From Rebecca billardiae RCC1528 (Eukaryota; Haptophyta): a stretch of 64,000 nucleotides of DNA. The notes under the pieces were generated by a model, which saw only the letters and a program-made list of their open reading frames with translations, did no database searches and was not told the origin of the DNA. A program made the translations under genes and the position numbers. Where the stretch lies: assembly GCA_965240325.2 (NCBI GenBank), contig OZ251239.1, forward strand, positions 1,426,001 through 1,490,000, written 5' to 3'. Below, one piece after another: positions 38,053 through 47,631 of the stretch (position 1 is its first letter; every line of letters begins with the position of its first letter).

Positions 38053-40554
38053 ATGATCAAGACGAGCATCATGGCGGATGAGTTTGACCAGCCCTCCTCC
38101 GACGATGACGACACGGAGGACGCGCTGGGCTGGCTTGAGGCGCCCGCCCTCGGCGAGAGCAGCAGTAGCGACGAGGCGGCTTCGGATTCGAGCGAGTCGA
38201 GCGACGGCGGCCTCACCTCGGCCTCGCCGCACGGGTGCACGCTGCGCAACACGGCGCGCGCCGGTCCGCCTGTGCGCGCATGGCATGACGCGGTGCCGTC
38301 GGCGCGTGAGCGCGCGGCGCTCGCTGCCGACGCGCGTCGGCTCGTGGGCCGCACCTTTTGGATCGAGGAGGGCGACGAGCCCGCGTGTGCCGCGGAGCGC
38401 CTCGCGTTGGACGTGCTGCGCTTCCACTCGAAGAGCGCAGGCGCGCCCGACCTGCGCGGCGCCGAGTGGTGGGCGCAGGTGCGCACCTCGGCGGGATCGC
38501 CGACGATTGAGATGCACTGGGACTCGGACGAGGAGCACAAGGCGAGCACGGGCGAGCACCTGCCCCCGTGGCTGGCCACAGTCACGTACCTCGGCTCTGC
38601 CGGCGCGCCAACGCTCGTGCTGCCCGTGGGCGCAGACGCGCACGGCCGCGCGCGCCGGCTGCGCGCGGGAGGCGCCGCGTTCGTCTCGCAGCCCGTGGCG
38701 GGCAAGCACCTGGCGTTTGACGGGCGCCTGCTGCACGGCGCGCTGCACGCGCTCGAGGCGCCCTCCGCGAGCGCGTACGAGCGCATCTCCGTGCTGGTCA
38801 ACCTGTGGGCGTGCCACAGGCCGGACGCACACCGGCTGGACGGCGCAGAGGCGCGCGCGCTCGCGGCGCAGAGCGGCTGGGTGGCGCGCGGCACCGCGCC
38901 GGGCGAGGCGGCGCTGGCCGGTGCACGGAGCGCCGCGTGCGTGAGCGCGGACGCCGGGCTGCTCGACGCGAGCGAGTGGCGCACGCTGCGCGTGCGCTTC
39001 ACGCCCGAGCGGCGGCTGCTCGCGCGCCACCCCGATTGGCGCGCCCTCGGGATTGGCTTCCCGTTCTCTCACCCGGCCGTGCAGGTGCGGGGCCTCGTGG
39101 CGCCGGCGGGGCGCGCCGTGCCCTCGCTCACGCGCGTGCGCGCCGTGGGCCTTCGGCTGCCGTTCGAGGCGGCGGAGGCGGCGCAGGCGGTCGCGCACGG
39201 CGCAGCTTGCGCGCTGCTGTGCGCCGCGGCGCAGGAGGTGGCCGCGGCCGCGGACTGGCGGGCGCGCCGAGGGCTGCGCGCCGCCGTCGCGCAGCTGCGG
39301 CCCTACCTCGCCGCCGCGCCAAACACCGCGGCGCCCACGCGCCCAGCTGCCGCAGGCGCGGGCACGGCCGCCAGCGCCGCTCCCGCCGCTGCGCCGCCGG
39401 CCGCCACTGCGCCCTGCGCCGCTGCGGCCGAGCTGCTGCGCGCTGACGACGCGGAGGACGACGCGTGCGCCGCCGACGCGACGGCCACGCTCGCCCTCTT
39501 CGGCTGGGGAGACGGGGGCGAGGGCGGGGGCGAGGACGGGGGCGAGGACGGGGGCGAGGCCCGCGCGGCAGAGGCGGATGGCCGCCCGCCCGTGTGCGGC
39601 GGCGTGTGGTCGCGCCCCGCCCTGTGCGGCGAGGCGCCCCTCGTGTACCTGGCGCGCGAGGGGCTCGAGGCGAGCGCGCTCTGCGTGCTCTCCGGCGCGG
39701 CCGGCGTCGAGATCGGCCGCGAGATCGGCCGCCGAGATCGGCTCGAGATCGACCGGGCCGACGTGGACGGCTTCAGCGCGCTGCACTACGCGTGCAACCT
39801 CGGGCTGGCCCGGCTCGCGGCCGCGCTGCTCGAGCGCGGCGCGTGCACGCGCGGCACAACGCGCGACGCGCCCACCCTCTCCGAGCCGCGCGGCCGCACG
39901 CCGCTCCACCTGGCGGCCGCGGCCGGGCAGGCCGGCATCGCGCGCGCGCTCGTGCGCGCGCGCGCGGACGCGCGCGCGCTCGACGGCCAGGGCGCGAGCC
40001 CCGCGCACCTCGCCTGCCGGCGCGGGCACTGGCGGCTGGCGCAGGCGCTGCTCCGACCCGCGCCGGGCGCGCGGCGCGAGGGCGCGGCGGCGGAGCCGGA
40101 GGAGGGCCTCCCCGAGGGCCTCCCCTCCGAGCAGGAGATGCGCGGCTTTGAGCTCGCGGAGGCGATGTCGGTGCGCGCGCGCGACGAGGCGCGCCGGTGC
40201 ATCGAGCACCGGCCGTTGCTGCACGCGCCCCTCGTCCTCGGCGGGCTGCTCGGCCCGGCGGCGTGCTCGGCGCTCACGGCCGCGGCCGAGCGCTGCGCCG
40301 CGCGGCGCGGCTGGCAGTCCAGACGGCACACGCACCACCCGACCGTCGACCTGCCACTGCACGACCTGCCAGCGACGCACTACGCCGGCGCGCGGCGCGG
40401 TGCTCGAGCGCGGCGCGCTGCCGCGGCTGCGCGCGGCGTACGGCACGCGCGCGCTCGCCATCCGCGAGGCGTTCGTCGTCCGAAGTACGAGGCGCCTGAT
40501 GAGGCCGGGCAGCAGTCGCATGCACCATGCACAACCTTTCCTGAACCCTCTTGA
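38053..40554 (+). CDS. Oxygenase/ankyrin protein, array copy 3, C-terminal hydroxylase domain lost
   Basis: 833 codons. Same domains and same truncated end (...HAPCTTFPEPS) as copy 1, and shares the copy-1 variants SASAYERIS and FPFSHP. Private changes include AEADGRP for AEVDDRP in the acidic linker and RDAPTLS for RDVPTLS between ankyrin repeats. Confidence 0.8.
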   Translation: MIKTSIMADEFDQPSSDDDDTEDALGWLEAPALGESSSSDEAASDSSESSDGGLTSASPHGCTLRNTARAGPPVRAWHDAVPSARERAALAADARRLVGRTFWIEEGDEPACAAERLALDVLRFHSKSAGAPDLRGAEWWAQVRTSAGSPTIEMHWDSDEEHKASTGEHLPPWLATVTYLGSAGAPTLVLPVGADAHGRARRLRAGGAAFVSQPVAGKHLAFDGRLLHGALHALEAPSASAYERISVLVNLWACHRPDAHRLDGAEARALAAQSGWVARGTAPGEAALAGARSAACVSADAGLLDASEWRTLRVRFTPERRLLARHPDWRALGIGFPFSHPAVQVRGLVAPAGRAVPSLTRVRAVGLRLPFEAAEAAQAVAHGAACALLCAAAQEVAAAADWRARRGLRAAVAQLRPYLAAAPNTAAPTRPAAAGAGTAASAAPAAAPPAATAPCAAAAELLRADDAEDDACAADATATLALFGWGDGGEGGGEDGGEDGGEARAAEADGRPPVCGGVWSRPALCGEAPLVYLAREGLEASALCVLSGAAGVEIGREIGRRDRLEIDRADVDGFSALHYACNLGLARLAAALLERGACTRGTTRDAPTLSEPRGRTPLHLAAAAGQAGIARALVRARADARALDGQGASPAHLACRRGHWRLAQALLRPAPGARREGAAAEPEEGLPEGLPSEQEMRGFELAEAMSVRARDEARRCIEHRPLLHAPLVLGGLLGPAACSALTAAAERCAARRGWQSRRHTHHPTVDLPLHDLPATHYAGARRGARARRAAAAARGVRHARARHPRGVRRPKYEAPDEAGQQSHAPCTTFPEPS

Positions 40555-40860
40555 CATAGTCGTAGTGGATGATACGTATGCTGTCGACCGTAGTATCATC
40601 AAAGCAGCGCGCTGGCAGGTGATATATGCTGGGCGAATGCGATGAGCATCGATCATCATCAAGGCAGTGATGATGCGACCGTGTCGTATACTCGTCTGTT
40701 ATTATTACGTACGTACTCACTTAAGTCACTCCGCCAGCCGCCATATCGCGGGCCGCGGTGAGGCCCCGGGGCTGCTGCCGCTGGCCGCAGCAGCTCACTA
40801 ATGAGTGATGCTGAGTAGTCACCGCGCGCCGTGGCGGTCATCATGTACGTATGATGCCCG

Positions 40861-42636
40861 TCAATCTCCGCGGACGAGCTGTGCACGTGTGCTCTCAAGC
40901 TGGGCACGTGTACTCTCAAGCTGGGCGCGTATGCTCTCGAGCTGTGCACGTGTGCTCTCAAGCTGATGGGCACTTGCGCTCTCAATAAGCTCGGTAAGTG
41001 ATGAGCTCTCGAGCTGGGCGCGTGTACTCTCAAGCTGGGCGCGTGTGCCTTCAAGCTGGGCACGTGAGCTCTCAAGCTCGGCACGTGAGCTCTCAAGCTC
41101 GGTACGCAAACTCGCAAGTTCTGCACACGTGCACTCGAGCTCGGCACGTGCGCTCTCGAGCTCGGCGCGTGTGCCTTCGAGCTCGGCGCGTGTGCCTTCG
41201 AGCTCGGCGCGTGTGCGCTCGAGCTGGGCACGCGTGCCCTCCAGCTGGGCACGTGTGCTTTCGAGCTGGGCACGTGTGCGTTTGGCGGCGGCGTGCTCGT
41301 CAGCGAGCTCGGAGGCAGCATCGGAGTGCACTGTATCAGCGGCTTGTTCGAGCAGCTGGTCGAGCAGCGGGGCGTCTGCCGTGTGCTCACCGCCACCACT
41401 GCCGCCTGGGCCGTCAGCAGGCGGGACGGCGAGCAAGGCTGGCTGTGTGCACGTAGCGTGCGTCCTGCTCGGCCCCGCGCGCTTGCCCGGCCAGTCCCCT
41501 CTGCTGCGCGGGCCGCTGCAGCTCACGACATCAGGGCGACGCGGAGGGCGAGCCTCCGCGCGAGCGGTGGCCACGCGCTGCTGTGGATGCGGCTGCAAAG
41601 CGGCAGCAGCGGGGGCTGCGGTTGGGCGGCCGCCGTTGTGCTGCATGCGCCTGCGCTTTGCGCTGCCGCCCTGCTGAGGCCCAGGGGCTGCAGCCCGCTT
41701 GCGCTCGCGCCAGGCGCGCACGCTGATCATGCCGGCCAGCTTGTGCGTGGCGCAGCGGCTGGCACGTGTGTCGCCCGGCATGCCGAAGGATGGCACCTTG
41801 TCACAGCCTGCATGCTCGCACCTGCGGTTGTGCACGTCCACCATGCCGGCCAGCTTGTGCGTGGCGCAGCGGCTGGCACGTGTGTCACCCGGCATGCCGA
41901 AGTGCGGCTGCTTGTCACAGCCGGCATGCTCGCACCTGCGGCTGACCACGTTGACCATGCCGGCCAGCTTGTGCGTGGTGCAGCGGCTGGCACGTGTGTC
42001 GCCCGGCATGCCATAGGACGGCCCCTTGTCACAGCCGGCATGCTCGCACCTTCGGCTCTTCACGTCCACCATGCCGGCCAGCTTGTGCGTGGCGCAGCGG
42101 CTGGCACGTGTGTCGCCAGGCATGCCGAAGTGCGGCTGCTTGTCACAACCGGCATGCTCGCACCTGCGGTGCTGCACGTCCACCATGCCGGCCAGCTTGT
42201 GTGTGGCGCAGCGGCTGGGGCGTGTGTCGCCCGGCATGCCGAAGGATGGCTGCTTGTCACAGCCTGCAAGCTCGCACCTGCGGTTGACCACGTGCAAATT
42301 CACCATGCTGGCCAGCTTGTGCGTGACGCAGCGGCTGGCACGTGTGTCGCCATGCATGCCGAAGTGCGGCCGCTTGTCACAGCCGGCATGCTCGCACCTG
42401 CGGCTCTTCACATCGACCATGCCGGCCAGCTTGTGCGTGGCGCAGCGGCTGGCACGTGCGTCGCCCGGCATGCCAAAGGACGGCACCTTGTCACAGCCAG
42501 CATGCTCGCACCTGCGGCTCTTCACATCGACCATGCCGGCCAGCTTGTGCGTGGCGCAGCGGCTGGCACGTGTGTCGCCCGGCATGCCAAATGTAGCATA
42601 CACGCCACAGCCAGCTCGGCCGCACATGCTGGGCAT
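40861..42636 (-). CDS. EsV-1-7 coiled-coil protein, array copy 4
   Basis: 591 codons from the ATG at 42636. Eight intact repeats (third repeat restored to Cys relative to copy 3), nuclear-localisation-like KRRRMQ and coiled-coil tail ending TRAQLVRGD, apparently the same protein as copy 2. Its partner gene is the only full-length oxygenase, so this pair is the best candidate for the ancestral locus. Confidence 0.88.
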   Translation of the reverse strand: MPSMCGRAGCGVYATFGMPGDTRASRCATHKLAGMVDVKSRRCEHAGCDKVPSFGMPGDARASRCATHKLAGMVDVKSRRCEHAGCDKRPHFGMHGDTRASRCVTHKLASMVNLHVVNRRCELAGCDKQPSFGMPGDTRPSRCATHKLAGMVDVQHRRCEHAGCDKQPHFGMPGDTRASRCATHKLAGMVDVKSRRCEHAGCDKGPSYGMPGDTRASRCTTHKLAGMVNVVSRRCEHAGCDKQPHFGMPGDTRASRCATHKLAGMVDVHNRRCEHAGCDKVPSFGMPGDTRASRCATHKLAGMISVRAWRERKRAAAPGPQQGGSAKRRRMQHNGGRPTAAPAAAALQPHPQQRVATARAEARPPRRPDVVSCSGPRSRGDWPGKRAGPSRTHATCTQPALLAVPPADGPGGSGGGEHTADAPLLDQLLEQAADTVHSDAASELADEHAAAKRTRAQLESTRAQLEGTRAQLERTRAELEGTRAELEGTRAELESARAELECTCAELASLRTELESSRAELESSRAQLEGTRAQLESTRAQLESSSLTELIESASAHQLESTRAQLESIRAQLESTRAQLESTRAQLVRGD

Positions 42637-42697
42637 CCTCGCGCGCGTCAGCCACTTAGCGTGTGCCGTGCTACTCGAAAGGGCAGTGAAGACCTGC

Positions 42698-42724
42698 CTA
42701 GCAGCTCGAGGGCGAGGCCGCCAT
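42698..42724 (-). promoter_or_regulatory. Upstream mini-ORF MAASPSSC-stop, array copy 4
   Basis: Same element, 88 bp before the ATG at 42636. Confidence 0.55.
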
Positions 42725-42748
42725 CGTGCGGCCGTGGCGGCGCACAGA

Positions 42749-45640
42749 ATGATCAAGACGAGCATCATGGCGGATGAGTTTGACCAGCCCTCCTCCGACG
42801 ATGACGACACGGAGGACGCGCTGGGCTGGCTTGAGGCGCCCGCCCTCGGCGAGAGCAGCAGTAGCGACGAGGCGGCTTCGGATTCGAGCGAGTCGAGCGA
42901 CGGCGGCCTCACCTCGGCCTCGCCGCACGGGTGCACGCTGCGCAACACGGCGCGCGCCGGTCCGCCTGTGCGCGCATGGCATGACGCGGTGCCGTCGGCG
43001 CGTGAGCGCGCGGCGCTCGCTGCCGACGCGCGTCGGCTCGTGGGCCGCACCTTTTGGATCGAGGAGGGCGACGAGCCCGCGTGTGCCGCGGAGCGCCTCG
43101 CGTTGGACGTGCTGCGCTTCCACTCGAAGAGCGCAGGCGCGCCCGACCTGCGCGGCGCCGAGTGGTGGGCGCAGGTGCGCACCTCGGCGGGATCGCCGAC
43201 GATTGAGATGCACTGGGACTCGGACGAGGAGCACAAGGCGAGCACGGGCGAGCACCTGCCCCCGTGGCTGGCCACAGTCACGTACCTCGGCTCTGCCGGC
43301 GCGCCAACGCTCGTGCTGCCCGTGGGCGCAGACGCGCACGGCCGCGCGCGCCGGCTGCGCGCGGGAGGCGCTGCGTTCGTCTCGCAGCCCGTGGCGGGCA
43401 AGCACCTGGCGTTTGACGGGCGCCTGCTGCACGGCGCGCTGCACGCGCTCGAGGCGCCCTCCCCGAGCGCGTACGAGCGCATCTCCGTGCTGGTCAACCT
43501 GTGGGCGTGCCACAGGCCGGACGCACACCGGCTGGACGGCGCAGAGGCGCGCGCGCTCGCGGCGCAGAGCGGCTGGGTGGCGCGCGGCACCGCGCCGGGC
43601 GAGGCGGCGCTGGCCGGTGCACGGAGCGCCGCGTGCGTGAGCGCGGACGCCGGGCTGCTCGACGCGAGCGAGTGGCGCACGCTGCGCGTGCGCTTCACGC
43701 CCGAGCGGCGGCTGCTCGCGCGCCACCCCGATTGGCGCGCCCTCGGGATTGGCTTCCCGTTCGCTCACCCGGCCGTGCAGGTGCGGGGCCTCGTGGCGCC
43801 GGCGGGGCGCGCCGTGCCCTCGCTCACGCGCGTGCGCGCCGTGGGCCTTCGGCTGCCGTTCGAGGCGGCGGAGGCGGCGCAGGCGGTCGCGCACGGCGCA
43901 GCTTGCGCGCTGCTGTGCGCCGCGGCGCAGGAGGTGGCCGCGGCCGCGGACTGGCGGGCGCGCCGAGGGCTGCGCGCCGCCGTCGCGCAGCTGCGGCCCT
44001 ACCTCGCCGCCGCGCCAAACACCGCGGCGCCGACGCGCTCAGCTGCCGCCGGCGCGGGCACGGCCGCCAGCGCCGCCCCCGCCGCTGCGCCGCCGGCCGC
44101 CACTGCGCCCTGCGCCGCTGCGGCCGAGCTGCTGCGCGCGGACGACGCGGACGACGACGCGTGCGCCGCCGACGCGACGGCCACGCTGGCCCTCTTCGGC
44201 TGGGGAGACGGGGGCGAGGACGGGGGCGAGGCCCGCGCGGCAGAGGTGGATGACCGCCCGCCCGTGTGCGGCGGCGTGTGGTCGCGCCCCGCCCTGTGCG
44301 GCGAGGCGCCCCTCGTGTACCTGGCGCGCGAGGGGCTCGAGGCGAGCGCGCTCTGCGTGCTCTCCGGCGCGGCCGGCGTCGAGATCGGCCGCGAGATCGG
44401 CCGCCGAGATCGGCTCGAGATCGACCGGGCCGACGTGGACGGCTTCAGCGCGCTGCACTACGCGTGCAACCTCGGGCTGGCCCGGCTCGCGGCCGCGCTG
44501 CTCGAGCGCGGCGCGTGCACGCGCGGCACAACGCGCGACGTGCCCACCCTCTCCGAGCCGCGCGGCCGCACGCCGCTCCACCTGGCGGCCGCGGCCGGGC
44601 AGGCCGGCATCGCGCGCGCGCTCGTGCGCGCGCGCGCGGACGCGCGCGCGCTCGACGGCCAGGGCGCGAGCCCCGCGCACCTCGCCTGCCGGCGCGGGCA
44701 CTGGCGGCTGGCGCAGGCGCTGCTCCGACCCGCGCCGGGCGCGCGGCGCGAGGGCGCGGCGGCGGAGCCGGAGGAGGGCCTCCCCGAGGGCCTCCCCTCC
44801 GAGCAGGAGATGCGCGGCTTTGAGCTCGCGGAGGCGATGTCGGTGCGCGCGCGCGACGAGGCGCGCCGGTGCATCGAGCACCGGCCGTTGCTGCACGCGC
44901 CCCTCGTCCTCGGCGGGCTGCTCGGCCCGGCGGCGTGCTCGGCGCTCACGGCCGCGGCCGAGCGCTGCGCCGCGCGGCGCGGCTGGCAGTCCACGCGACA
45001 CACGCACCACCCGACCGTCGACCTGCCACTGCACGACCTGCCAGCGACGCACTACGCCGGCGCGCGGCGCGCGCTCGAGCGCGGCGCGCTGCCGCGGCTG
45101 CGCGCGGCGTACGGCACGCGCGCGCTCGCCATCCGCGAGGCGTTCGTCGTCAAGTACGAGGCGGCTGAGGCAGGGCAGCAGTCGCACGCACCGCGCGAGG
45201 AGGCCGGGGGCGCGCGCGCGCGCGCCGCACGCGCCGAGGCCGACGTCGACGCGGCCGCCGCCGTGGACGCTGGGGGCGTCGCGCGCCCGGCCGAGCACGG
45301 CCGCGCGCCGCGTGCCGAGCGGCCGCGCCAGGCGGGGCTCGCCCTGCACAAGGACGGCACGCTGCTCAACTGCGTCGTCCTGCTCTCGCCCGCTGCCGCG
45401 TTCGCGGGGGGCGGCACAGTCTTCGCGCACCCCGTCGACCGCACCTACCGCGTGGAGCAGGGCGACTGCCTGTGCTCGTGCGGCCAGCTCCTGCACGGCG
45501 CAGCCCCCGTCACGCGGGGCGTGCGATACGTACTCATCGCGTTCATCGACGAGGTGGGCCACCAGGCGCACGGCGTGGATGACGACGACGGCGACGGCTC
45601 GTCCAGCGTGCTGAGCACGAGCAGCTCCAGCGAGCAGTGA
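42749..45640 (+). CDS. Dual oxygenase-ankyrin-prolyl-4-hydroxylase-like protein, array copy 4 (full length)
   Basis: 963 codons. Domains in order: acidic Ser-rich N-terminus (1-60); a 2OG-Fe(II) oxygenase-like double-stranded beta-helix with H155-W-D157, H228 in FDGRLLHG and R244 in ERISVLVNLW; an Ala-rich spacer with a short GEDGG repeat; about three ankyrin repeats (about 560-660); a Cys-containing helical segment; and a second 2OG-Fe(II) domain of prolyl-4-hydroxylase type with H867-K-D869 in LALHKDGTLLNCVVLLS, the strand FAGGGTVFAHP, H916 in GQLLHGAAPVTRG and R926 in GVRYVLIAFID. Both HxD...H...R sets look complete. Such enzymes use iron, oxygen and 2-oxoglutarate to hydroxylate protein or small substrates; ankyrin repeats would give protein binding. 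Substrate unknown. Copies 1-3 lack the second domain. Starts 112 bp from the divergent EsV-1-7 gene. Confidence 0.85.
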   Translation: MIKTSIMADEFDQPSSDDDDTEDALGWLEAPALGESSSSDEAASDSSESSDGGLTSASPHGCTLRNTARAGPPVRAWHDAVPSARERAALAADARRLVGRTFWIEEGDEPACAAERLALDVLRFHSKSAGAPDLRGAEWWAQVRTSAGSPTIEMHWDSDEEHKASTGEHLPPWLATVTYLGSAGAPTLVLPVGADAHGRARRLRAGGAAFVSQPVAGKHLAFDGRLLHGALHALEAPSPSAYERISVLVNLWACHRPDAHRLDGAEARALAAQSGWVARGTAPGEAALAGARSAACVSADAGLLDASEWRTLRVRFTPERRLLARHPDWRALGIGFPFAHPAVQVRGLVAPAGRAVPSLTRVRAVGLRLPFEAAEAAQAVAHGAACALLCAAAQEVAAAADWRARRGLRAAVAQLRPYLAAAPNTAAPTRSAAAGAGTAASAAPAAAPPAATAPCAAAAELLRADDADDDACAADATATLALFGWGDGGEDGGEARAAEVDDRPPVCGGVWSRPALCGEAPLVYLAREGLEASALCVLSGAAGVEIGREIGRRDRLEIDRADVDGFSALHYACNLGLARLAAALLERGACTRGTTRDVPTLSEPRGRTPLHLAAAAGQAGIARALVRARADARALDGQGASPAHLACRRGHWRLAQALLRPAPGARREGAAAEPEEGLPEGLPSEQEMRGFELAEAMSVRARDEARRCIEHRPLLHAPLVLGGLLGPAACSALTAAAERCAARRGWQSTRHTHHPTVDLPLHDLPATHYAGARRALERGALPRLRAAYGTRALAIREAFVVKYEAAEAGQQSHAPREEAGGARARAARAEADVDAAAAVDAGGVARPAEHGRAPRAERPRQAGLALHKDGTLLNCVVLLSPAAAFAGGGTVFAHPVDRTYRVEQGDCLCSCGQLLHGAAPVTRGVRYVLIAFIDEVGHQAHGVDDDDGDGSSSVLSTSSSSEQ

Positions 45641-46194
45641 GCGCGTGGCGCTACTAGCAGACGCGATCGACACGCACTGTTACTCAGTGAGGCCGTGCGG
45701 GCGTGCGGGTGGCGTGCTATGCTACGCCTACTACTGCTGAGTGAGGCTGCTCGGCCGCCTCCGGGGGCACCGCTCCACTTCCAGTAGGAGGGCGGGATAT
45801 CCGCCGTACGGCCGTACCGGTCACCGGGCCTCACCCGCCAGTCACCGTCGGACTGCGCTGGCCAGCTGTCGCATGCTACTGCTGAGCAGATGACTGCATC
45901 ATATATATGCTGATTCTGATGACTATACTACGACCCAATATAAGTTGCGCGCGCGCTCATCCCAATAAACAAAAGCAGATGACGCGATCGATAGAGCGCA
46001 TGGATCGACCCCAACGCGCTGCCCAACGGTCAGCCCAGCCCCGGGACTACAGCCGATGACGAGCCGGCGCGGCGCGCGCGCCCACCAGGTGCCGGCGTTG
46101 CCTGAATCGGACAGCAGGCACAGATGTGGGTAGCACGTGCGATCGCCGCGGCGCAAGGCGCTCCTGCGCCCATGCCCGGCGGCGCCCGCCCGCG
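45641..46194. other. Intergenic, no gene seen
   Basis: Unique moderate-GC sequence between convergent genes, with a short TA run at 45901. No ORF or RNA with features. Confidence 0.6.
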
Positions 46195-47496
46195 TCACAG
46201 GCTCGGGCTGCGCCGGGGCCCGTGGCTGAGGGCGGCGCCCCGCGCCGCGTGGCTGCCCCGGCCCGCCTTGTGCTGCGGCGCGCCGTCGCCGTCGCCCGCC
46301 GAGGGGCTGCCGCCGGAGGCGAGCGCGAGGAGGAGCGCGCGCAGGGCGCACGCGGGCGGCTGCAGGCCGAGCATGCGCGCCAGCGCGCCCAGCAGCGCCG
46401 TGCCCGCGCACACGCCGCGCAGCTGCTCGAGCCGGATGCGACGCTTCCGGAACGCGCCGTACCGCTCGTGCGCGAGCTCAATAAGTATCTCGGCGTGGTG
46501 GCTGAGCAGCAGGTCGCGCAGCAGCGCAAAGTCGGAGTGCCACGGGTTCTCCACGTCGACGGCGCCCCACGGGTACGCCGCCGGGCGCGCGAGCACCGCC
46601 AGCGGCTCGCCCGGCCGCCGCCGCCGGCTGTACCGCGGGCCGCTCAGCAGCGCGTCGAGGCCGACGTCGCGCGCGCGCTGCGCGGCGAGCGCCGCCGCGC
46701 CGCCGGCCGCGCCGCGCGCGGCCGGCGAGGGGTCCTCCTCGCCCCAGCCGTAGACGGGGACGTCGCGCTCGCGGAGCACGCGGCGCACGTGCTGCCGCTG
46801 CTCCGAGAGCTCCTCGTCCGTCAGCGTGTCCGCCTTGGCGATCACCAGCACCACGGGCATGAAGCGCGCGAGCGTGCGCACAAACAGCACGTCTGTCCGG
46901 AGCAGCCGGTGCGGCGACACAAAGTAGAGGCAGCAGTGGAGCTGCTGGTCGGCGCCGCCCGCGCTGCCGCGCGGCGAGCGCTCCACGTCGAACTGCCGGC
47001 GCAGGCTGTCCCGCGCGTACCGGCAGATCGGGCGCACGGCGCGCTTGTTGTCCAGCCGGTCGCCGTACCCCGGTGTGTCGACGAGTGTCACGTGCAGCTT
47101 TGTGTTCGACGCGGGGTCGTGGCGCTCGAAGGTGCGCGAGGCGTTGATGGCGCGCGTGGACGGGAGGCGGCCGAGCTGCGGCGCAAAGTGCCCGTGCGTC
47201 CAGCCGTGGAACAGCATCTCGCACGCGGTCGTCTTGCCGAGGCCGCTCAGGCCGGCGACGAGGATGTTGAACGCGAGCACCTTGGGCGTGCGCACGAGGA
47301 CGGGCGGCGGCGGGGCGGCGGCGGGGCGGGAGGGCGGCGGGGCCGGCGGCGGCGCGGCGAGCGCCCTGAAGTCGCCGCCGCCGGCGCGCGTCGCCGTCGT
47401 CGGCGCCGCGGCGCCGAGCAGCGCGGCGCAGAGGCAGGCGCGCATGAGTCCCCAACGAGCTGCCGGACGGTTCGTCATCGTGACGGCGTGCGGCAC
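46195..47496 (-). CDS. Septin-family GTPase with a signal-like N-terminus
   Basis: 433 codons from the first ATG (47496); in-frame ATGs at 47478 and 47445 are alternatives. Septin motifs: P-loop GLSGLGKTT (82-90), switch II DTPGYGD, G4 AKADTLT, and the septin-unique element with YPWGAVDVENPWHSDFALLR. Septins bind GTP, polymerise into filaments and mark division sites. Unusual here: the ATG at 47445 begins MRACLCAALLGAAAPTTATRAGGG, like a cleavable signal peptide, followed by a Pro-rich spacer; no start codon lies between it and the P-loop, so the leader is part of the protein unless an unseen upstream exon exists. In secondary-plastid algae a signal peptide plus transit-like region directs proteins to the plastid. 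The C-terminus has a hydrophobic Ala/Leu segment (ALLGALARMLG, CALRALLLALA), not the usual coiled coil. Confidence 0.85.
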   Translation of the reverse strand: MPHAVTMTNRPAARWGLMRACLCAALLGAAAPTTATRAGGGDFRALAAPPPAPPPSRPAAAPPPPVLVRTPKVLAFNILVAGLSGLGKTTACEMLFHGWTHGHFAPQLGRLPSTRAINASRTFERHDPASNTKLHVTLVDTPGYGDRLDNKRAVRPICRYARDSLRRQFDVERSPRGSAGGADQQLHCCLYFVSPHRLLRTDVLFVRTLARFMPVVLVIAKADTLTDEELSEQRQHVRRVLRERDVPVYGWGEEDPSPAARGAAGGAAALAAQRARDVGLDALLSGPRYSRRRRPGEPLAVLARPAAYPWGAVDVENPWHSDFALLRDLLLSHHAEILIELAHERYGAFRKRRIRLEQLRGVCAGTALLGALARMLGLQPPACALRALLLALASGGSPSAGDGDGAPQHKAGRGSHAARGAALSHGPRRSPSL

Positions 47497-47631
47497 GAGA
47501 GTGCTCCGTCAAGCTTTGACCGTGGCCAGTCGGACAGTCCGGAGGACCGGGTCGCAGGAGCAGCAGGACTGCTGGCTGCATCATCACACGAAGCATCCGC
47601 GCGGCCCAGGGCCGTCCCCACTGGGCGCGCG

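Larger units (their letters stand above)
26792..45193. repeat. Four tandem copies of a 4.7-kb two-gene unit
   Basis: Unit starts (GACGAGCTGTGCACG) lie at 26792, 31466, 36177 and 40873; spacing 4674, 4711 and 4696 bp. Each unit carries an EsV-1-7 gene on the minus strand and a divergent oxygenase/ankyrin gene on the plus strand. The copies are almost identical to the eye; differences are single substitutions, a GAGGACGGGG minisatellite in the oxygenase gene and copy-number changes in the coiled-coil codons. The inter-unit spacer (31146-31453, 35841-36164, 40555-40860) is the duplication junction; it is absent left of unit 1 and right of unit 4. Unit 4 matches the others only to about 45193, after which it continues into the complete 3-prime end of its oxygenase gene. 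Confidence 0.97.

Noticed and set aside
46126-47631. 502-residue N-terminal extension of the AAAP transporter frame
   Set aside because: It is antisense to the septin; the transporter start at 47632 gives a normal cytosolic N-terminus.
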